From assembly GCF_000153345.1 (NCBI RefSeq), contig NZ_CH724125.1:1865374-1900090 (forward strand): DNA of 34,717 bases. The letters run 5' to 3'. Shown here piece after piece: positions 1-8,708 of the stretch; within the stretch, counting starts at the first letter, position 1; every line of letters starts with the position of its first letter. The position numbers were made by a program, and so were the translations under genes. Source of the stretch: Neptuniibacter caesariensis. GTDB taxonomy: Bacteria; Pseudomonadota; Gammaproteobacteria; Pseudomonadales; Balneatricaceae. The notes under the pieces are model-generated. The model saw nothing but the letters and a program-made list of their open reading frames with translations. It had not been told where the DNA came from and ran no database searches.

Positions 1-22
1 TACTCAGCCCTTAACTCAGTTC

Positions 23-44
23 AAAAGCCGCCTTAATTTGCGGC
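23..44 (-). terminator. Hairpin plus short U-run just downstream of the stable-RNA promoter
   Basis: On the minus strand GCCGC and GCGGC (44-40 and 31-27) form a 5-bp stem with an 8-base loop, followed by four T (26-23). It looks like a weak intrinsic terminator or leader hairpin about 15 nt after the predicted start. Its function is uncertain: it could be a leader structure or an attenuator. Confidence 0.35.
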
Positions 45-65
45 CTCCCTAAGCAAGGACGGCGA

Positions 66-125
66 ATTCTACAGACATCTCAGAAAGGGTCAACACCCCA
101 ATGTAAAAAAACTTAAAAAAACCGT
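66..125 (-). promoter_or_regulatory. Strong stable-RNA (rrn P1-like) promoter with UP element, pointing out of the window
   Basis: Read on the minus strand there is a -35 TTGACC (93-88), a 16-base spacer and a -10 TAGAAT (71-66), followed by a GC-rich discriminator. Immediately upstream (94-125) is an A/T-tract region like an UP element. The start would be near 59. This architecture is typical of rRNA P1 promoters under stringent control. In Pseudomonas a 16S gene lies next to tyrS (from memory), so an rRNA operon just left of the window is likely; a tRNA or other stable RNA is the alternative. No RNA body is visible inside the window. Confidence 0.65.
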
Positions 126-218
126 AAAAAAGTGAAGAAACCGTTTAAATCGATTAAAGAACAATCAGAGCTGATTATTTGGTGTACAAACTCAGCTCAG
201 AGACAGCGATTAGAAATA

Positions 219-243
219 AAAAAGGCGCTTTAGAAGCGCCTTT
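219..243 (-). terminator. Intrinsic terminator of tyrS
   Basis: A perfect 10-bp stem (AAAGGCGCTT, 221-230, with AAGCGCCTTT, 234-243) and a 3-base loop lies 33 bases past the tyrS stop. On the minus strand it is followed by a T-rich run (TTTTTTATTT). It separates tyrS from the stable-RNA promoter. Confidence 0.9.
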
Positions 244-275
244 ATAGGATGATTAAATAATCTATTCGTTAGCTA

Positions 276-1574
276 TTACACTAACCAGAACAGATGGTGT
301 TTCTTTTTACCTAGTTTAACCAGGAAATATCTCTCGAACAGGGCTGCGTCTTTCGAAAAGACACCCGTCGCATTCATAATGTCATCAAGCCCATGCGCCT
401 TGCCATTAACAATAACTGCGTTACGTTGAAGAGCATCTTTAACCTGTTTCCCACTTGGCGCCATACCCGCATCCGACAGAATTGTTGTCAAAGGCTGCTC
501 TGCCACAGCAGATACATCCAATTCAGATGAAGGCAAGCCGTCTTGAGCCAACTGAGCATAGTCCTGCTCACTCAGATTAGAAGTATCTCCTGAGAACAAT
601 GCTTCAGTAATACGTTTAGCTGCAGCCAGACCTTCTTCACCATGTACCAGGTGTGTAACTTCTTCAGCCAATACACGTTGAGCTTCAGGACGCCCCTGCC
701 TTTCAGCATCTTCTTTTTCCAGCGCGTCGATTTCCGACACAGAAAGGAAGGTAAAGTACTTCAGAAAACGGTATACGTCCGCATCTGCTGTCTGTAACCA
801 GAACTGATAGAAAGCGTATGGCGAAGTTTTATTTGCATCCAGCCAGATTGTTCCAGATTCTGTCTTACCAAACTTAGTACCATCTGATTTTGTAATCAGT
901 GGCAGCGTCAGACCAAATACCTGATTGCCATTCATACGACGAGTTAGTTCTGTACCACCGGTAATGTTACCCCACTGGTCAGATCCACCAATCTGCAATG
1001 TACAGTTATGGGACGCATTCAGTTGCTGGAAATCATATGACTGAAGAATCATGTAGGTAAATTCAGTGAAGGAGATACCTTCACCTTCACGATCGATGCG
1101 TTGTTTCACCGATTCTTTTGCGATCATCTGATTGACAGAGAAATGCTTACCGATATCGCGCAAGAATGACAAGATATCTACATTCTGCGTCCAATCCAGG
1201 TTATTCACTACTTCTGCGCTGTTAGCGCCACTTTCAAAGTCAACAAACGCACTCACCTGCGCCTTCAGCTTCTCCACCCAGCCAGCAACCGTTGAATCAT
1301 CGTTCAGCTTGCGTTCCTGAGCCTTAAAGCTTGGATCGCCGATCAAACCAGTTGCACCGCCCACCAGCGCCAGCGGCTTATGACCAAACTCCTGAAAGCG
1401 TTTTAATGTCAGTAGTGGAACAAGGCTACCAATATGCAGACTATCGGCTGTCGGATCAAAGCCGCAATAGAGTGTCACACTGCCTTCAGCAAGATGTTTT
1501 TCCAGTTCTTCTTCACTGGTCATCTGCGCAACCAGTCCGCGCGCTTTAAGGTCTTGTAAGAGTGTTTCGCTCAT
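276..1574 (-). CDS. tyrS: Tyrosyl-tRNA synthetase
   Basis: This class I synthetase charges tRNA(Tyr) with tyrosine in the cytoplasm. The HIGH-type motif is seen as HIGS (about residues 47-50) within [14 protein letters not shown]. The KMSKS-type loop is KFGKT, as in E. coli TyrS. Between them are [10 protein letters not shown] and GGSDQWGNI, which shape the tyrosine pocket. A C-terminal S4 RNA-binding domain (about 360-432) ends in a basic tail. The length of 432 aa is close to the usual 424. The ATG start has a promoter-like TTGTTT-N17-TAAAAT about 50-70 bases upstream. A strong terminator follows the gene, so it is probably monocistronic. It is divergent from mepM. Confidence 0.98.
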   Translation of the reverse strand: MSETLLQDLKARGLVAQMTSEEELEKHLAEGSVTLYCGFDPTADSLHIGSLVPLLTLKRFQEFGHKPLALVGGATGLIGDPSFKAQERKLNDDSTVAGWVEKLKAQVSAFVDFESGANSAEVVNNLDWTQNVDILSFLRDIGKHFSVNQMIAKESVKQRIDREGEGISFTEFTYMILQSYDFQQLNASHNCTLQIGGSDQWGNITGGTELTRRMNGNQVFGLTLPLITKSDGTKFGKTESGTIWLDANKTSPYAFYQFWLQTADADVYRFLKYFTFLSVSEIDALEKEDAERQGRPEAQRVLAEEVTHLVHGEEGLAAAKRITEALFSGDTSNLSEQDYAQLAQDGLPSSELDVSAVAEQPLTTILSDAGMAPSGKQVKDALQRNAVIVNGKAHGLDDIMNATGVFSKDAALFERYFLVKLGKKKHHLFWLV

Positions 1575-1619
1575 TGCTTTACTGTGCCCTTTGAGTATTG
1601 GCTATATAAAAGAGCCGCT

Positions 1620-1648
1620 ATTTTAGCCGCAGCTCGCCCTGCAAACAA
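1620..1648 (-). promoter_or_regulatory. Candidate sigma-70 promoter of tyrS
   Basis: The minus strand reads TTGTTT (1648-1643), 17 bases, then TAAAAT (1625-1620). The predicted start is near 1613, about 40 bases before the tyrS ATG. Confidence 0.5.
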
Positions 1649-1711
1649 ACCCGTTCTTTCTATTCTTAAGTTGATTTTGGTTAAGCTGTGCTTAAGTTTT
1701 GATCAAATACG

Positions 1712-1740
1712 CCGACATTATTGTTATTAAATGGCATAAT
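1712..1740 (+). promoter_or_regulatory. Candidate sigma-70 promoter of the mepM-anmK unit
   Basis: CCGACA (1712-1717), 17 bases and CATAAT (1735-1740) give a start near 1747, 42 bases before the preferred GTG start of the peptidase gene. This position also argues against a TTG start at 1699. Confidence 0.45.
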
Positions 1741-1788
1741 GCGCGTTTATTTAGCAGCCCAATAAAAGCTATAACGAAGGGGAACAGG

Positions 1789-3141
1789 GTGCTTAATCGC
1801 TTTCATAAACTCCGGGGGCAGTTTCCGACTGTGCACCTGGTAGCTGTCAGTGCGTGTGTTTTTATTTTAAGCCTGACATTAACTTTACTACCGTCTCAGG
1901 AAGTTGAGGCCATGCGCGGTGATCTGCCCGCACCACTTCCGCTTAAGGTTATTTCCATCTCAGATACAGCGCCCGCTAAATCTGGCGCGAACAATCTCAC
2001 TACGCCAGAAGCTGATCCATTACCTGCCCAAGAAAACTGGGTAACCTACACAGTCGGCTCGGGTGACAATCTCACAAGTATCTTCAAGAAAGCAGGTCTG
2101 AGTAACCGCGATGTCTTTCGCGTTGCAAACGCAGGAAAATCCCAAAAAGCTTTTACCCGGATTTTCCCTGGACAAGAATTCTCTTTCCTTATTCAAAACG
2201 GCAAGCTTACTCAACTTAAGCATATTCAATCTAAGCTTAAACAAACCCACCTGATTGAATCAGATACAGGCTACCAAGTTACCGAAGTCATTCGCGAACC
2301 GAGCCTCAAACAACGCTATACCTCAGGTACCATTAAGGACTCTCTATTTCTTGCCGGTGAAGAAGCAGGATTATCCAGCAAAAAGATCATGGAGCTTTCC
2401 AGCATATTTGGCTGGGATGTGGATTTTGTACTCGACATTCGTAAAGGGGATCACTTCAGCCTGATCTATGAAGAGAAGTTTCTCGATGGTGAAAAAATTG
2501 GCGAAGGCCCTATTATTGCTGCCCAATTCACTAACCGTGGGAAACAGTTTACCGCTTTACGATACACAACTATTGATGGCGACAGCAGTTATTACACCCC
2601 TGAAGGGTATAGCATGCGTAAAGCCTTCCTTCGCTCCCCTGTCGACTTTGCCCGTATCAGCTCTCGGTTTAACCTGAAACGAAAACACCCTGTGCTTAAC
2701 CGAATCCGAGCTCACAAAGGCGTCGACTACGCTGCTCGAACCGGCACACCGATAAAAGCGGCCGGGGATGGCAAGATCATCTTCCGTGGCCGTAAGGGCG
2801 GGTATGGCAATGTTGTGATCGTTCAACACGGCAGCAACATCACCACGCTCTATGCACACATGAATAGCTTTAAGCGCGGCCAGAAAAACGGTACTCGCGT
2901 TAAACAGGGCCAGGTCATCGGCTTTGTCGGAAAAACCGGCCTAGCAAGCGGGCCTCATCTGCATTACGAATTCCGTCTAAACGGCGTTCATAAAAACCCG
3001 TTAACTGTGAAGCTTCCGCAAGCATCACCGATTGCCAAAAGTGAAAAGAGCGCTTTCAAGACGGCGGCCAGTACAATGCTTGCTCAGCTAGAGACATATC
3101 AGGCAACAACATTGGCAGCAAACAGCCAGACAGTAAAATGA
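1789..3141 (+). CDS. mepM: Membrane-anchored M23 murein endopeptidase (MepM-like)
   Basis: Likely a D,D-endopeptidase that opens peptidoglycan cross-links in the periplasm. I start it at GTG 1789, behind the SD-like AAGGGGA; a TTG 30 codons upstream lies before the predicted transcription start. From this start (450 aa) a basic N-terminus leads into one membrane segment (about 14-35). A LysM/OapA-like domain follows (about 84-130), then a linker domain, then the peptidase M23 fold (about 300-405). The zinc ligands are visible as HKGVD (H309, D313) and HLH (H390, H392), with YAH at 355-357. The stop overlaps the anmK ATG by 4 bases, so both are probably translated together; pairing with anmK links wall cleavage to recycling. 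E. coli MepM is similar in size (about 440 aa). Confidence 0.92.
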   Translation: MLNRFHKLRGQFPTVHLVAVSACVFILSLTLTLLPSQEVEAMRGDLPAPLPLKVISISDTAPAKSGANNLTTPEADPLPAQENWVTYTVGSGDNLTSIFKKAGLSNRDVFRVANAGKSQKAFTRIFPGQEFSFLIQNGKLTQLKHIQSKLKQTHLIESDTGYQVTEVIREPSLKQRYTSGTIKDSLFLAGEEAGLSSKKIMELSSIFGWDVDFVLDIRKGDHFSLIYEEKFLDGEKIGEGPIIAAQFTNRGKQFTALRYTTIDGDSSYYTPEGYSMRKAFLRSPVDFARISSRFNLKRKHPVLNRIRAHKGVDYAARTGTPIKAAGDGKIIFRGRKGGYGNVVIVQHGSNITTLYAHMNSFKRGQKNGTRVKQGQVIGFVGKTGLASGPHLHYEFRLNGVHKNPLTVKLPQASPIAKSEKSAFKTAASTMLAQLETYQATTLAANSQTVK

Positions 3142-4244
3142 CCGCAAATATCTATATTGGCCTGATGTCAGGTACTAGCCTGGACGGCATTGATGCAGTT
3201 GCCGTTCGCTTTACGCCTGACTGTCATATTATTGCCAGCCATAGCGAGCCATTCCCCAGTGACCTTAAACAGCAGATTTTACGTTTAACCCAGCCCGGAG
3301 ATCGCGAAATCGATCTGATGGGCCAGATAGACATTCAACTGGGTGAACTCTTTTCACATTCTGTAATGCAACTTTTACAGAAGAATGGACTAAAAGCTGA
3401 ATCCATTGCAGCAATTGGTAGCCATGGTCAAACGATTCGCCATCGCCCCGAGCACGGCTTTACTCTACAGATTGGCGATCCAAACATTATTGCAGAGCGC
3501 ACCGGCATTACCACCATTGCTGATTTCAGACGTCGTGATATGGCCGCTGCCGGCCAGGGTGCCCCTTTGGTACCTGCATTCCATCAGGCGATGCTACACA
3601 ACCCCGACATGGACCGTGTCCTTCTCAATATCGGGGGCATGGCAAACATAACTCATCTTCCGCAGGACCCAACCAAAGCCATTAGTGGATTCGATACCGG
3701 ACCGGGAAACATACTATTGGATGCCTGGATCAATGAGATCAAAGGCCTACCATTTGACAAAGATGGAGCCTGGGCTTCGAGCGGCAAGATCAATTCCGCA
3801 CTGCTTAATGACCTGCTGAGCCTTGATTATTTTCAAGAAGCGCCACCCAAAAGCACAGGACGAGAACAGTTTAATCTGGCGTGGCTGCAGAACACCCTGG
3901 CGACACATCAAGATATCGCCAATAAGGATGTCCAGCGAACCCTGCTAGAGCTAACAGCTGCAACCATTGCCGATGCGCTTAATAAGTATGTTAACTGCGA
4001 TCAGTATGACTTATTCGTATGTGGTGGAGGCAGCAGAAACCACCAACTAACCCAACGCATTCAAGACCTTCTACCAAATGTAGTCATGCAGACCAGTGAT
4101 AAAGCAGGTATAGATGCAGATTGGATGGAAGCAGCGGCTTTTGCCTGGCTGGCCAAATGCTGCCTGGGGGGCTCTTGCGGTAATGCCCCATCGGTAACAG
4201 GCGCAAAGGGCAATCGTATTCTAGGGGCTATATACCAGGCTTAG
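3138..4244 (+). CDS. anmK: 1,6-anhydro-N-acetylmuramic acid kinase
   Basis: This cytoplasmic enzyme hydrolyses the anhydro ring of anhMurNAc and phosphorylates it to MurNAc-6-phosphate during peptidoglycan recycling. The family signature [16 protein letters not shown] is at the N-terminus, followed by [30 protein letters not shown] and GFDTGPGN, all typical AnmK blocks of the sugar kinase/actin fold. [10 protein letters not shown] near 295 is the C-terminal phosphate-binding glycine segment. The length of 368 aa is normal. It overlaps the peptidase gene by ATGA and converges with the DsrE-like gene, sharing 4 bases at the stop codons. Confidence 0.97.
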
Positions 4245-4693
4245 AAATAGAGATAACCATCCCGACGTAAGCGAACTTCCTCTGCCGGCCCAAGCGGCAC
4301 TGTATCGACAAAATCAGGAAGTTCGGAACGCTCTACCCCATTGATGCGCATCCAGGTTTCACAGATCCGAATATCGATCACATTATTCGCCTCTAGACGC
4401 TGGGCCAAAGCGAGCAAATCTTTGTACTGATCCATATTGCGATGCCGGAAAGCATGCGCCTCATCCCCATGAAGCACAAATACAATCGGTTCGTAAGAAC
4501 TCAGATTATCAACCTCTTCAGCCAGCATACTTGCTCGCTTAAAGAGCATCTCTACTTCACTAGGGGAATTCTTCTTGATCAGCGCCAGATAGCGGGAATT
4601 TTGCACTTCAGGCGCAACCGGCGACTGCTGAGGCTCAGCTTGAACTGAAAAGGAAACACAGATAAAGAGAAAAAAGTTCGCCAAAAACCGCAT
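4241..4693 (-). CDS. Exported DsrE/DsrF-like small protein
   Basis: A 150-aa protein when started at ATG 4693, which puts a typical signal peptide ([16 protein letters not shown]) at the N-terminus; a GTG ten codons upstream (4723) is possible but has no good RBS. The mature part contains [15 protein letters not shown] and [18 protein letters not shown], resembling the DsrE-like sulfur-relay fold with a single Cys in the ICETW segment. E. coli-type DsrE partners (DsrF, DsrH) are absent. A gene of unknown function occupies a similar place near anmK/erpA in Pseudomonas (from memory). The exact role is unknown; a periplasmic location is inferred from the signal peptide. It is co-directional with erpA, with a hairpin between them. 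Confidence 0.75.
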
Positions 4694-4747
4694 TAATGCC
4701 CCCGAAAGGATCTTAGAAATCACTTATATAAGAGCAAAAGGTATATG

Positions 4748-4781
4748 AATAGGTTATGAACTTGCAAGCCCATAACCTATT
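4748..4781 (-). terminator. Hairpin after erpA
   Basis: An 11-bp perfect inverted repeat (AATAGGTTATG, 4748-4758, and CATAACCTATT, 4771-4781) with a 12-base loop lies between the erpA stop and the DsrE-like gene. On the minus strand only a loose T-rich stretch follows, so termination may be partial. Confidence 0.5.
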
Positions 4782-4793
4782 TTCAGCAGGGAT

Positions 4794-5150
4794 TTAGATA
4801 GAGAAAGAGGAGCCGCAACCACAAGTTGTCGTTGCGTTAGGGTTGTTGATAACAAACTGAGAACCTTGCAGCCCTTCTTTGAAATCGACTTCAGAACCAA
4901 CGAGATACTGGAAACTCATTGGATCAACCACCATTGTTACACCATCACGCTCAATCACGGTATCGTCATCGGCAGCGCTTTCATCGAAGGTAAAACCATA
5001 GGAGAAGCCTGCACAGCCACCACCCGTAATAAATACGCGTAGCTTCAGGCTATCGTTCTCTTCTTCTTCGATTAGCGATTTAACTTTTGCAGCTGCAGAC
5101 GCGGTAAACGCCATTTCCTGCTCTAGACCTGGTTCAACTGTTTCTATCAT
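4794..5150 (-). CDS. erpA: Iron-sulfur cluster insertion protein ErpA
   Basis: An A-type carrier that delivers Fe-S clusters to apo-proteins, notably enzymes of the isoprenoid pathway and respiratory proteins. The three ligand cysteines are in place: C46 ([11 protein letters not shown]) and C110/C112 (TTCGCGSSF). The ErpA-like features are [26 protein letters not shown] and the conserved C-terminus. It is 118 aa, the standard length. It lies 60 bases downstream of argC on the same strand with no clear terminator between, so co-transcription is possible. IscA is the close alternative, but an isc operon context is missing and the N-terminus fits ErpA. Confidence 0.95.
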   Translation of the reverse strand: MIETVEPGLEQEMAFTASAAAKVKSLIEEEENDSLKLRVFITGGGCAGFSYGFTFDESAADDDTVIERDGVTMVVDPMSFQYLVGSEVDFKEGLQGSQFVINNPNATTTCGCGSSFSI

Positions 5151-5210
5151 AAGACCATACTCACATTTGCTGGGCGCATTATTACCTTAACCAAGCAATT
5201 CAGTCAAGTA

Positions 5211-6245
5211 TTAAGGCATCAACCCAACAATATTAAGCCCGGCCGTTTCTTCAAAACCGAACATAATATTCATATTTTGAACAGCCTGGCCCGCTGCACC
5301 TTTAACCAGGTTATCGATAACCGATAGCACAACTACGGTGTCATCACCCTGTGGACGATGCACGCTGATCCGGCACATATTCGCCCCTTTCACGCTACGC
5401 GTCTGCGGATGGCTACCCGCTGGCATCACATCTACAAACGGCTCATCAGCATAACGCTCTTCAAACATCGCCTGTAAATCGTGATCAACAGGATCTTTAA
5501 GCACGCCATAGCAGGTCGAATGAATACCACGAATCATGGGCGTCAGGTGCGGTACAAATGTTAAATGTACTGGACGCTCTGCCGCTAGCGCTAAGCCCTG
5601 CTTGATCTCTGGAAGGTGACGATGTCCATGCACACCATAAGCCATCATGCTCTCACTAGCTTCACAAAGCAGCATACCTACTTTAGCGCCACGCCCAGCA
5701 CCACTGACTCCAGATTTACAATCAGCAATCAGGCGACGGTGATCGATCAGCGTATTTTCCAGCAGAGGCAGGAATGCAAGCTGCGTAGCTGTCGGGTAGC
5801 AACCTGGGCAAGCAATCAACTGTGCATCTTTAATCTGTTCACGGTTAACTTCTGGAAGACCATAAACCGCTAATTCAGCCATTTCAGGCTGTGTATGTTC
5901 CATTGCATACCACTGAGACCAAAGCTCCAGGTCTTTAATACGGAAATCCGCACCCAGATCGATGACCCGCACACCTTTACCAACCAGTTCAGCCGCCATA
6001 TTCATAGCAACACCGTGCGGCGTTGCAAAGAAAACCACATCGCAACCGCTCAAAGTTTCCACATCAGGGACGGTGAATCGCAGATCGTGGTGTCCTCGCA
6101 AGTTTGGATACATGTCAGCCACGCTAACACCTTCCTCAGAACGGGAAGTAATCACCTCAACTTTAGCCTGTGGATGATTTGCCAACAAACGAAGTAACTC
6201 AACACCGGTGTAACCGGTTCCACCTACAATACCGACCTTAATCAC
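5211..6245 (-). CDS. argC: N-acetyl-gamma-glutamyl-phosphate reductase
   Basis: This NADPH-dependent enzyme reduces N-acetylglutamyl-5-phosphate to the semialdehyde, the third step of arginine synthesis. The N-terminal Rossmann motif [17 protein letters not shown] is present. The active-site cysteine is C149 in [10 protein letters not shown] conserved HGHRHLPEI segment and the C-terminal [18 protein letters not shown] follow. At 344 aa it is the long-type ArgC of normal length. It is divergent from the chloride channel gene across an 88-base gap. Other arg genes are not in the window, as is usual when the arg genes are scattered. Confidence 0.98.
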   Translation of the reverse strand: MIKVGIVGGTGYTGVELLRLLANHPQAKVEVITSRSEEGVSVADMYPNLRGHHDLRFTVPDVETLSGCDVVFFATPHGVAMNMAAELVGKGVRVIDLGADFRIKDLELWSQWYAMEHTQPEMAELAVYGLPEVNREQIKDAQLIACPGCYPTATQLAFLPLLENTLIDHRRLIADCKSGVSGAGRGAKVGMLLCEASESMMAYGVHGHRHLPEIKQGLALAAERPVHLTFVPHLTPMIRGIHSTCYGVLKDPVDHDLQAMFEERYADEPFVDVMPAGSHPQTRSVKGANMCRISVHRPQGDDTVVVLSVIDNLVKGAAGQAVQNMNIMFGFEETAGLNIVGLMP

Positions 6246-6280
6246 AGTAACCTCTCATAAGGGATGAAAAACTGGTAACG

Positions 6281-6286
6281 TATAAT
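6281..6286 (+). promoter_or_regulatory. Possible -10 element ahead of the ClC gene
   Basis: A perfect TATAAT lies 48 bases before the ATG in the argC/ClC divergent gap. No convincing -35 stands at 16-18 bases, so this is only a candidate. Confidence 0.3.
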
Positions 6287-6333
6287 ACTACAAAGCAACC
6301 CAGACAATGACTATTAATAAGTAAAACTACTCC

Positions 6334-8058
6334 ATGTTTCGTAACGCTTTTTCAATGGAACACTTCCGTCACCGTCTTGCGCACAGTGAAGCACTGCCGC
6401 AAATGGTGGTCCTTGGGATTATCTGCGGCCTGCTTTGCGGAGTCGTGTTAGGTAGTTTTCGTCTTCTTTTAGAAGTTCCCTTAGCTCACCTATTACCGGG
6501 CGGTGAGAGCGAAAACTTCGAAGAACTATCAGGCTGGTACCACTTCTTTTTACCTGTGATAGGTAGCCTGATCATCATCGCTATACTTTCCAGGGTCACG
6601 CCTCTAACAAGGAAAGTCGGTGTTACCCATTTACTTGAGCGTATGGCTTATCACCAAAGCAATCTTCCTTTAAAAAATGCCATTGTTCAGTTTCTAACCG
6701 CATCAACAGCACTTCTGTTTGGGCACTCGGTCGGGAAAGAGGGGCCTGCGATCCATTTAGGCGCGACCTGCGGCAGTCAGTTAGGCCAAAAACTGAATCT
6801 ACCTAACAACACATTGCGCATTCTAGCCGGGTGCGGAACAGCCGCGGGGATTGCTGCCACTTTTAACACCCCTTTAGCCGGTGTTGTATTCGCGATGGAA
6901 GTTGTCCTACTCGAGTACACTGTGATCGGCTTCATGCCGGTTATGGTCGCGGCAGCTACAGGCGCGCTGGTTATGCAATTTATGTTCGGCCAGGAGTTAG
7001 TGCTTACTGTTCCTGCAATGCAGATAGAATCGTTAAGTGAGATTCCCTACGTCGCGTTTCTTGGCGGCATGATCGGCCTGCTTGCGGTAGCCTTTATCTC
7101 ACTGATGCGTGAGACAATGCGCTGGTCCGATCATTCCGTTTTAACGTACAAAACAAAGTTAATCATTGCTGGGCTCTTCACCGGTAGTGTTGCGGTGTTC
7201 GTACCTCAAGTAATGGGGGTGGGTTACGATACCGTCACTTCCGTTCTGAATGGAGAACTAGGACTCGGCATTTTAATAGCAATACTGATAGCTAAATGCT
7301 TGCTAACCCCGGTTGTTCTTGGCCTTGGTATACCCGCTGGCTTGATTGGCCCGACGTTTTTTATCGGCGCCATTGCAGGAGGCCTTCTGGGGATACTCGG
7401 AGCCGGCGCAGTTAATGAGCAAGTCGCCAACCCCGGTTTTTACGCTTTACTGGGAATGGGGAGCATGATGGGTGCTGTCGCTAACGCTCCCATGGCAGCA
7501 CTGGTTGCAATATTGGAACTCACAGGAAACCCAAACATTATTTTCCCTGCCATGATATCCATTGTCGTATCGAATTTGATCGCCAGGTATGTCTTTAACA
7601 TGCCTTCCATTTTTGTGACGAGCATGAATCTCCAGGGAATGGACTACAGGTACCAACCACTCACCCGAGTATTAAGCAGTGCCGCCGTGCAAAGCCTTAT
7701 GAGCACCAGCTTTGTAAAGTGTGATCCAATCATATCCTGTGCAGGAGCGAAAAGCGCTTTAGACACTGAGCCCAGCTGGATAGTTATTAACAACAAGGGC
7801 AGATACACCCTGCTGTCACCTGGTGACCTACATTCAACGACACGCGATATTGCATCGGATACAAGCGATATCGATATGCTGAACATCCCCGGTCTTCGTC
7901 TGGACACAGGTTTTATCGATACCAAAGCGACACTGCAACAGGCATTAGACAAAATGACAGCCGACGGCATGGACGCACTCTGTATCAGAGACAACAATGA
8001 ACAGGTCATCGGGCTATTAACCCGCGACCAGATAGAAGAGTTTTACCGGAAAAGCTAA
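6334..8058 (+). CDS. ClC-family chloride channel with C-terminal CBS region
   Basis: An inner-membrane anion protein of 574 aa with about ten hydrophobic helices (20-440) and a soluble tail (about 455-574) that looks like CBS domains. The gating glutamate is present (GKEGP, E136). FNTPLAGVVFAMEVV aligns with the E. coli ClcA segment that ends in two glutamates: E189 keeps the first, but the second, the proton glutamate, is Val190. The GSGIP chloride motif is replaced by GVTH (96-99), and the GxFxP region reads GLIGP. These changes suggest a channel or atypical transporter rather than a ClcA-type Cl-/H+ exchanger. thiE starts 2 bases after its stop, so the downstream genes are probably in the same operon. 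Confidence 0.9.
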   Translation: MFRNAFSMEHFRHRLAHSEALPQMVVLGIICGLLCGVVLGSFRLLLEVPLAHLLPGGESENFEELSGWYHFFLPVIGSLIIIAILSRVTPLTRKVGVTHLLERMAYHQSNLPLKNAIVQFLTASTALLFGHSVGKEGPAIHLGATCGSQLGQKLNLPNNTLRILAGCGTAAGIAATFNTPLAGVVFAMEVVLLEYTVIGFMPVMVAAATGALVMQFMFGQELVLTVPAMQIESLSEIPYVAFLGGMIGLLAVAFISLMRETMRWSDHSVLTYKTKLIIAGLFTGSVAVFVPQVMGVGYDTVTSVLNGELGLGILIAILIAKCLLTPVVLGLGIPAGLIGPTFFIGAIAGGLLGILGAGAVNEQVANPGFYALLGMGSMMGAVANAPMAALVAILELTGNPNIIFPAMISIVVSNLIARYVFNMPSIFVTSMNLQGMDYRYQPLTRVLSSAAVQSLMSTSFVKCDPIISCAGAKSALDTEPSWIVINNKGRYTLLSPGDLHSTTRDIASDTSDIDMLNIPGLRLDTGFIDTKATLQQALDKMTADGMDALCIRDNNEQVIGLLTRDQIEEFYRKS

Positions 8059-8060
8059 TT

Positions 8061-8696
8061 ATGCAGTATCAGCTACAAGGCCTTTATGGGATAACCGATG
8101 CCGAATTAATGCCCTCGACCGAGGTCATGCTTAAAAAAGTAGAGCAAAGCATTAAAGGCGGTGCGAAAATTATTCAGTACCGCGATAAGTCTTCCGACTT
8201 ACAAAAAAGAGTTGAGCAAGCCTCGGCCGTTAATCACCTCTGCCAAAACCACAAAATTCCTCTTTTAATTAATGATGATGCAGGGTTAGCAGCGGGAATT
8301 GGAGCCGCAGGTGTTCATTTAGGCCAAAGCGACGGGGCCATCCCTGAAGCCCGTGAGATGCTTGGTGAACAAGCCATTATCGGGGTAACCTGCCATGACT
8401 CATTAGCTTTTGCACTGCAGGCGGCAGCCGAAGGTGCGGATTATATTGCCTTTGGCGCATTCTTCCCTTCTAAGACTAAACCTAATGCGACACCCGCCCC
8501 TTTAGAGCTATTAATGCAGGCTAAGCATGAAGTAAACCTTCCAATAGTAGCGATTGGAGGCATTAGCGTGGATAATGCAGCCCAGATTATTGATGCAGGT
8601 GCCGATATGGTTGCTGTCATTCATGCGCTTTATGCGCAGAACAATATCAAAGCAACCGCGCAACAATTCCACCAGCAATTCAGCAACAGAATTTAG
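8061..8696 (+). CDS. thiE: Thiamine-phosphate synthase
   Basis: Joins hydroxymethylpyrimidine diphosphate and the thiazole phosphate to make thiamine phosphate. The TIM-barrel motifs are clear: GLYGITDAELM at the N-terminus, IQYRDKSSD for pyrophosphate contacts, LLINDDAGLA, GVHLGQSDG, IGVTCHD, YIAFGAFFPSKTK and VAIGGIS for the phosphate of the thiazole. The length of 211 aa is normal. It sits 2 bases after the ClC gene and 12 before hemL. No thiD, thiC or thiG is nearby. No TPP riboswitch is seen upstream, which fits its internal position in an operon. Confidence 0.96.
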   Translation: MQYQLQGLYGITDAELMPSTEVMLKKVEQSIKGGAKIIQYRDKSSDLQKRVEQASAVNHLCQNHKIPLLINDDAGLAAGIGAAGVHLGQSDGAIPEAREMLGEQAIIGVTCHDSLAFALQAAAEGADYIAFGAFFPSKTKPNATPAPLELLMQAKHEVNLPIVAIGGISVDNAAQIIDAGADMVAVIHALYAQNNIKATAQQFHQQFSNRI

Positions 8697-8708
8697 AGAG
8701 AATAAAAG

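Noticed and set aside
101-150. A-rich repeats near the left edge as a CRISPR or sRNA motif
   Set aside because: There is no regular repeat-spacer pattern, and the tract sits where an UP element is expected.
1699-1788. TTG start 30 codons upstream of the preferred mepM start
   Set aside because: It lies before the best promoter candidate, has no RBS, and the added residues do not look like a peptidase N-terminus. GTG 1789 has AAGGGGA upstream.
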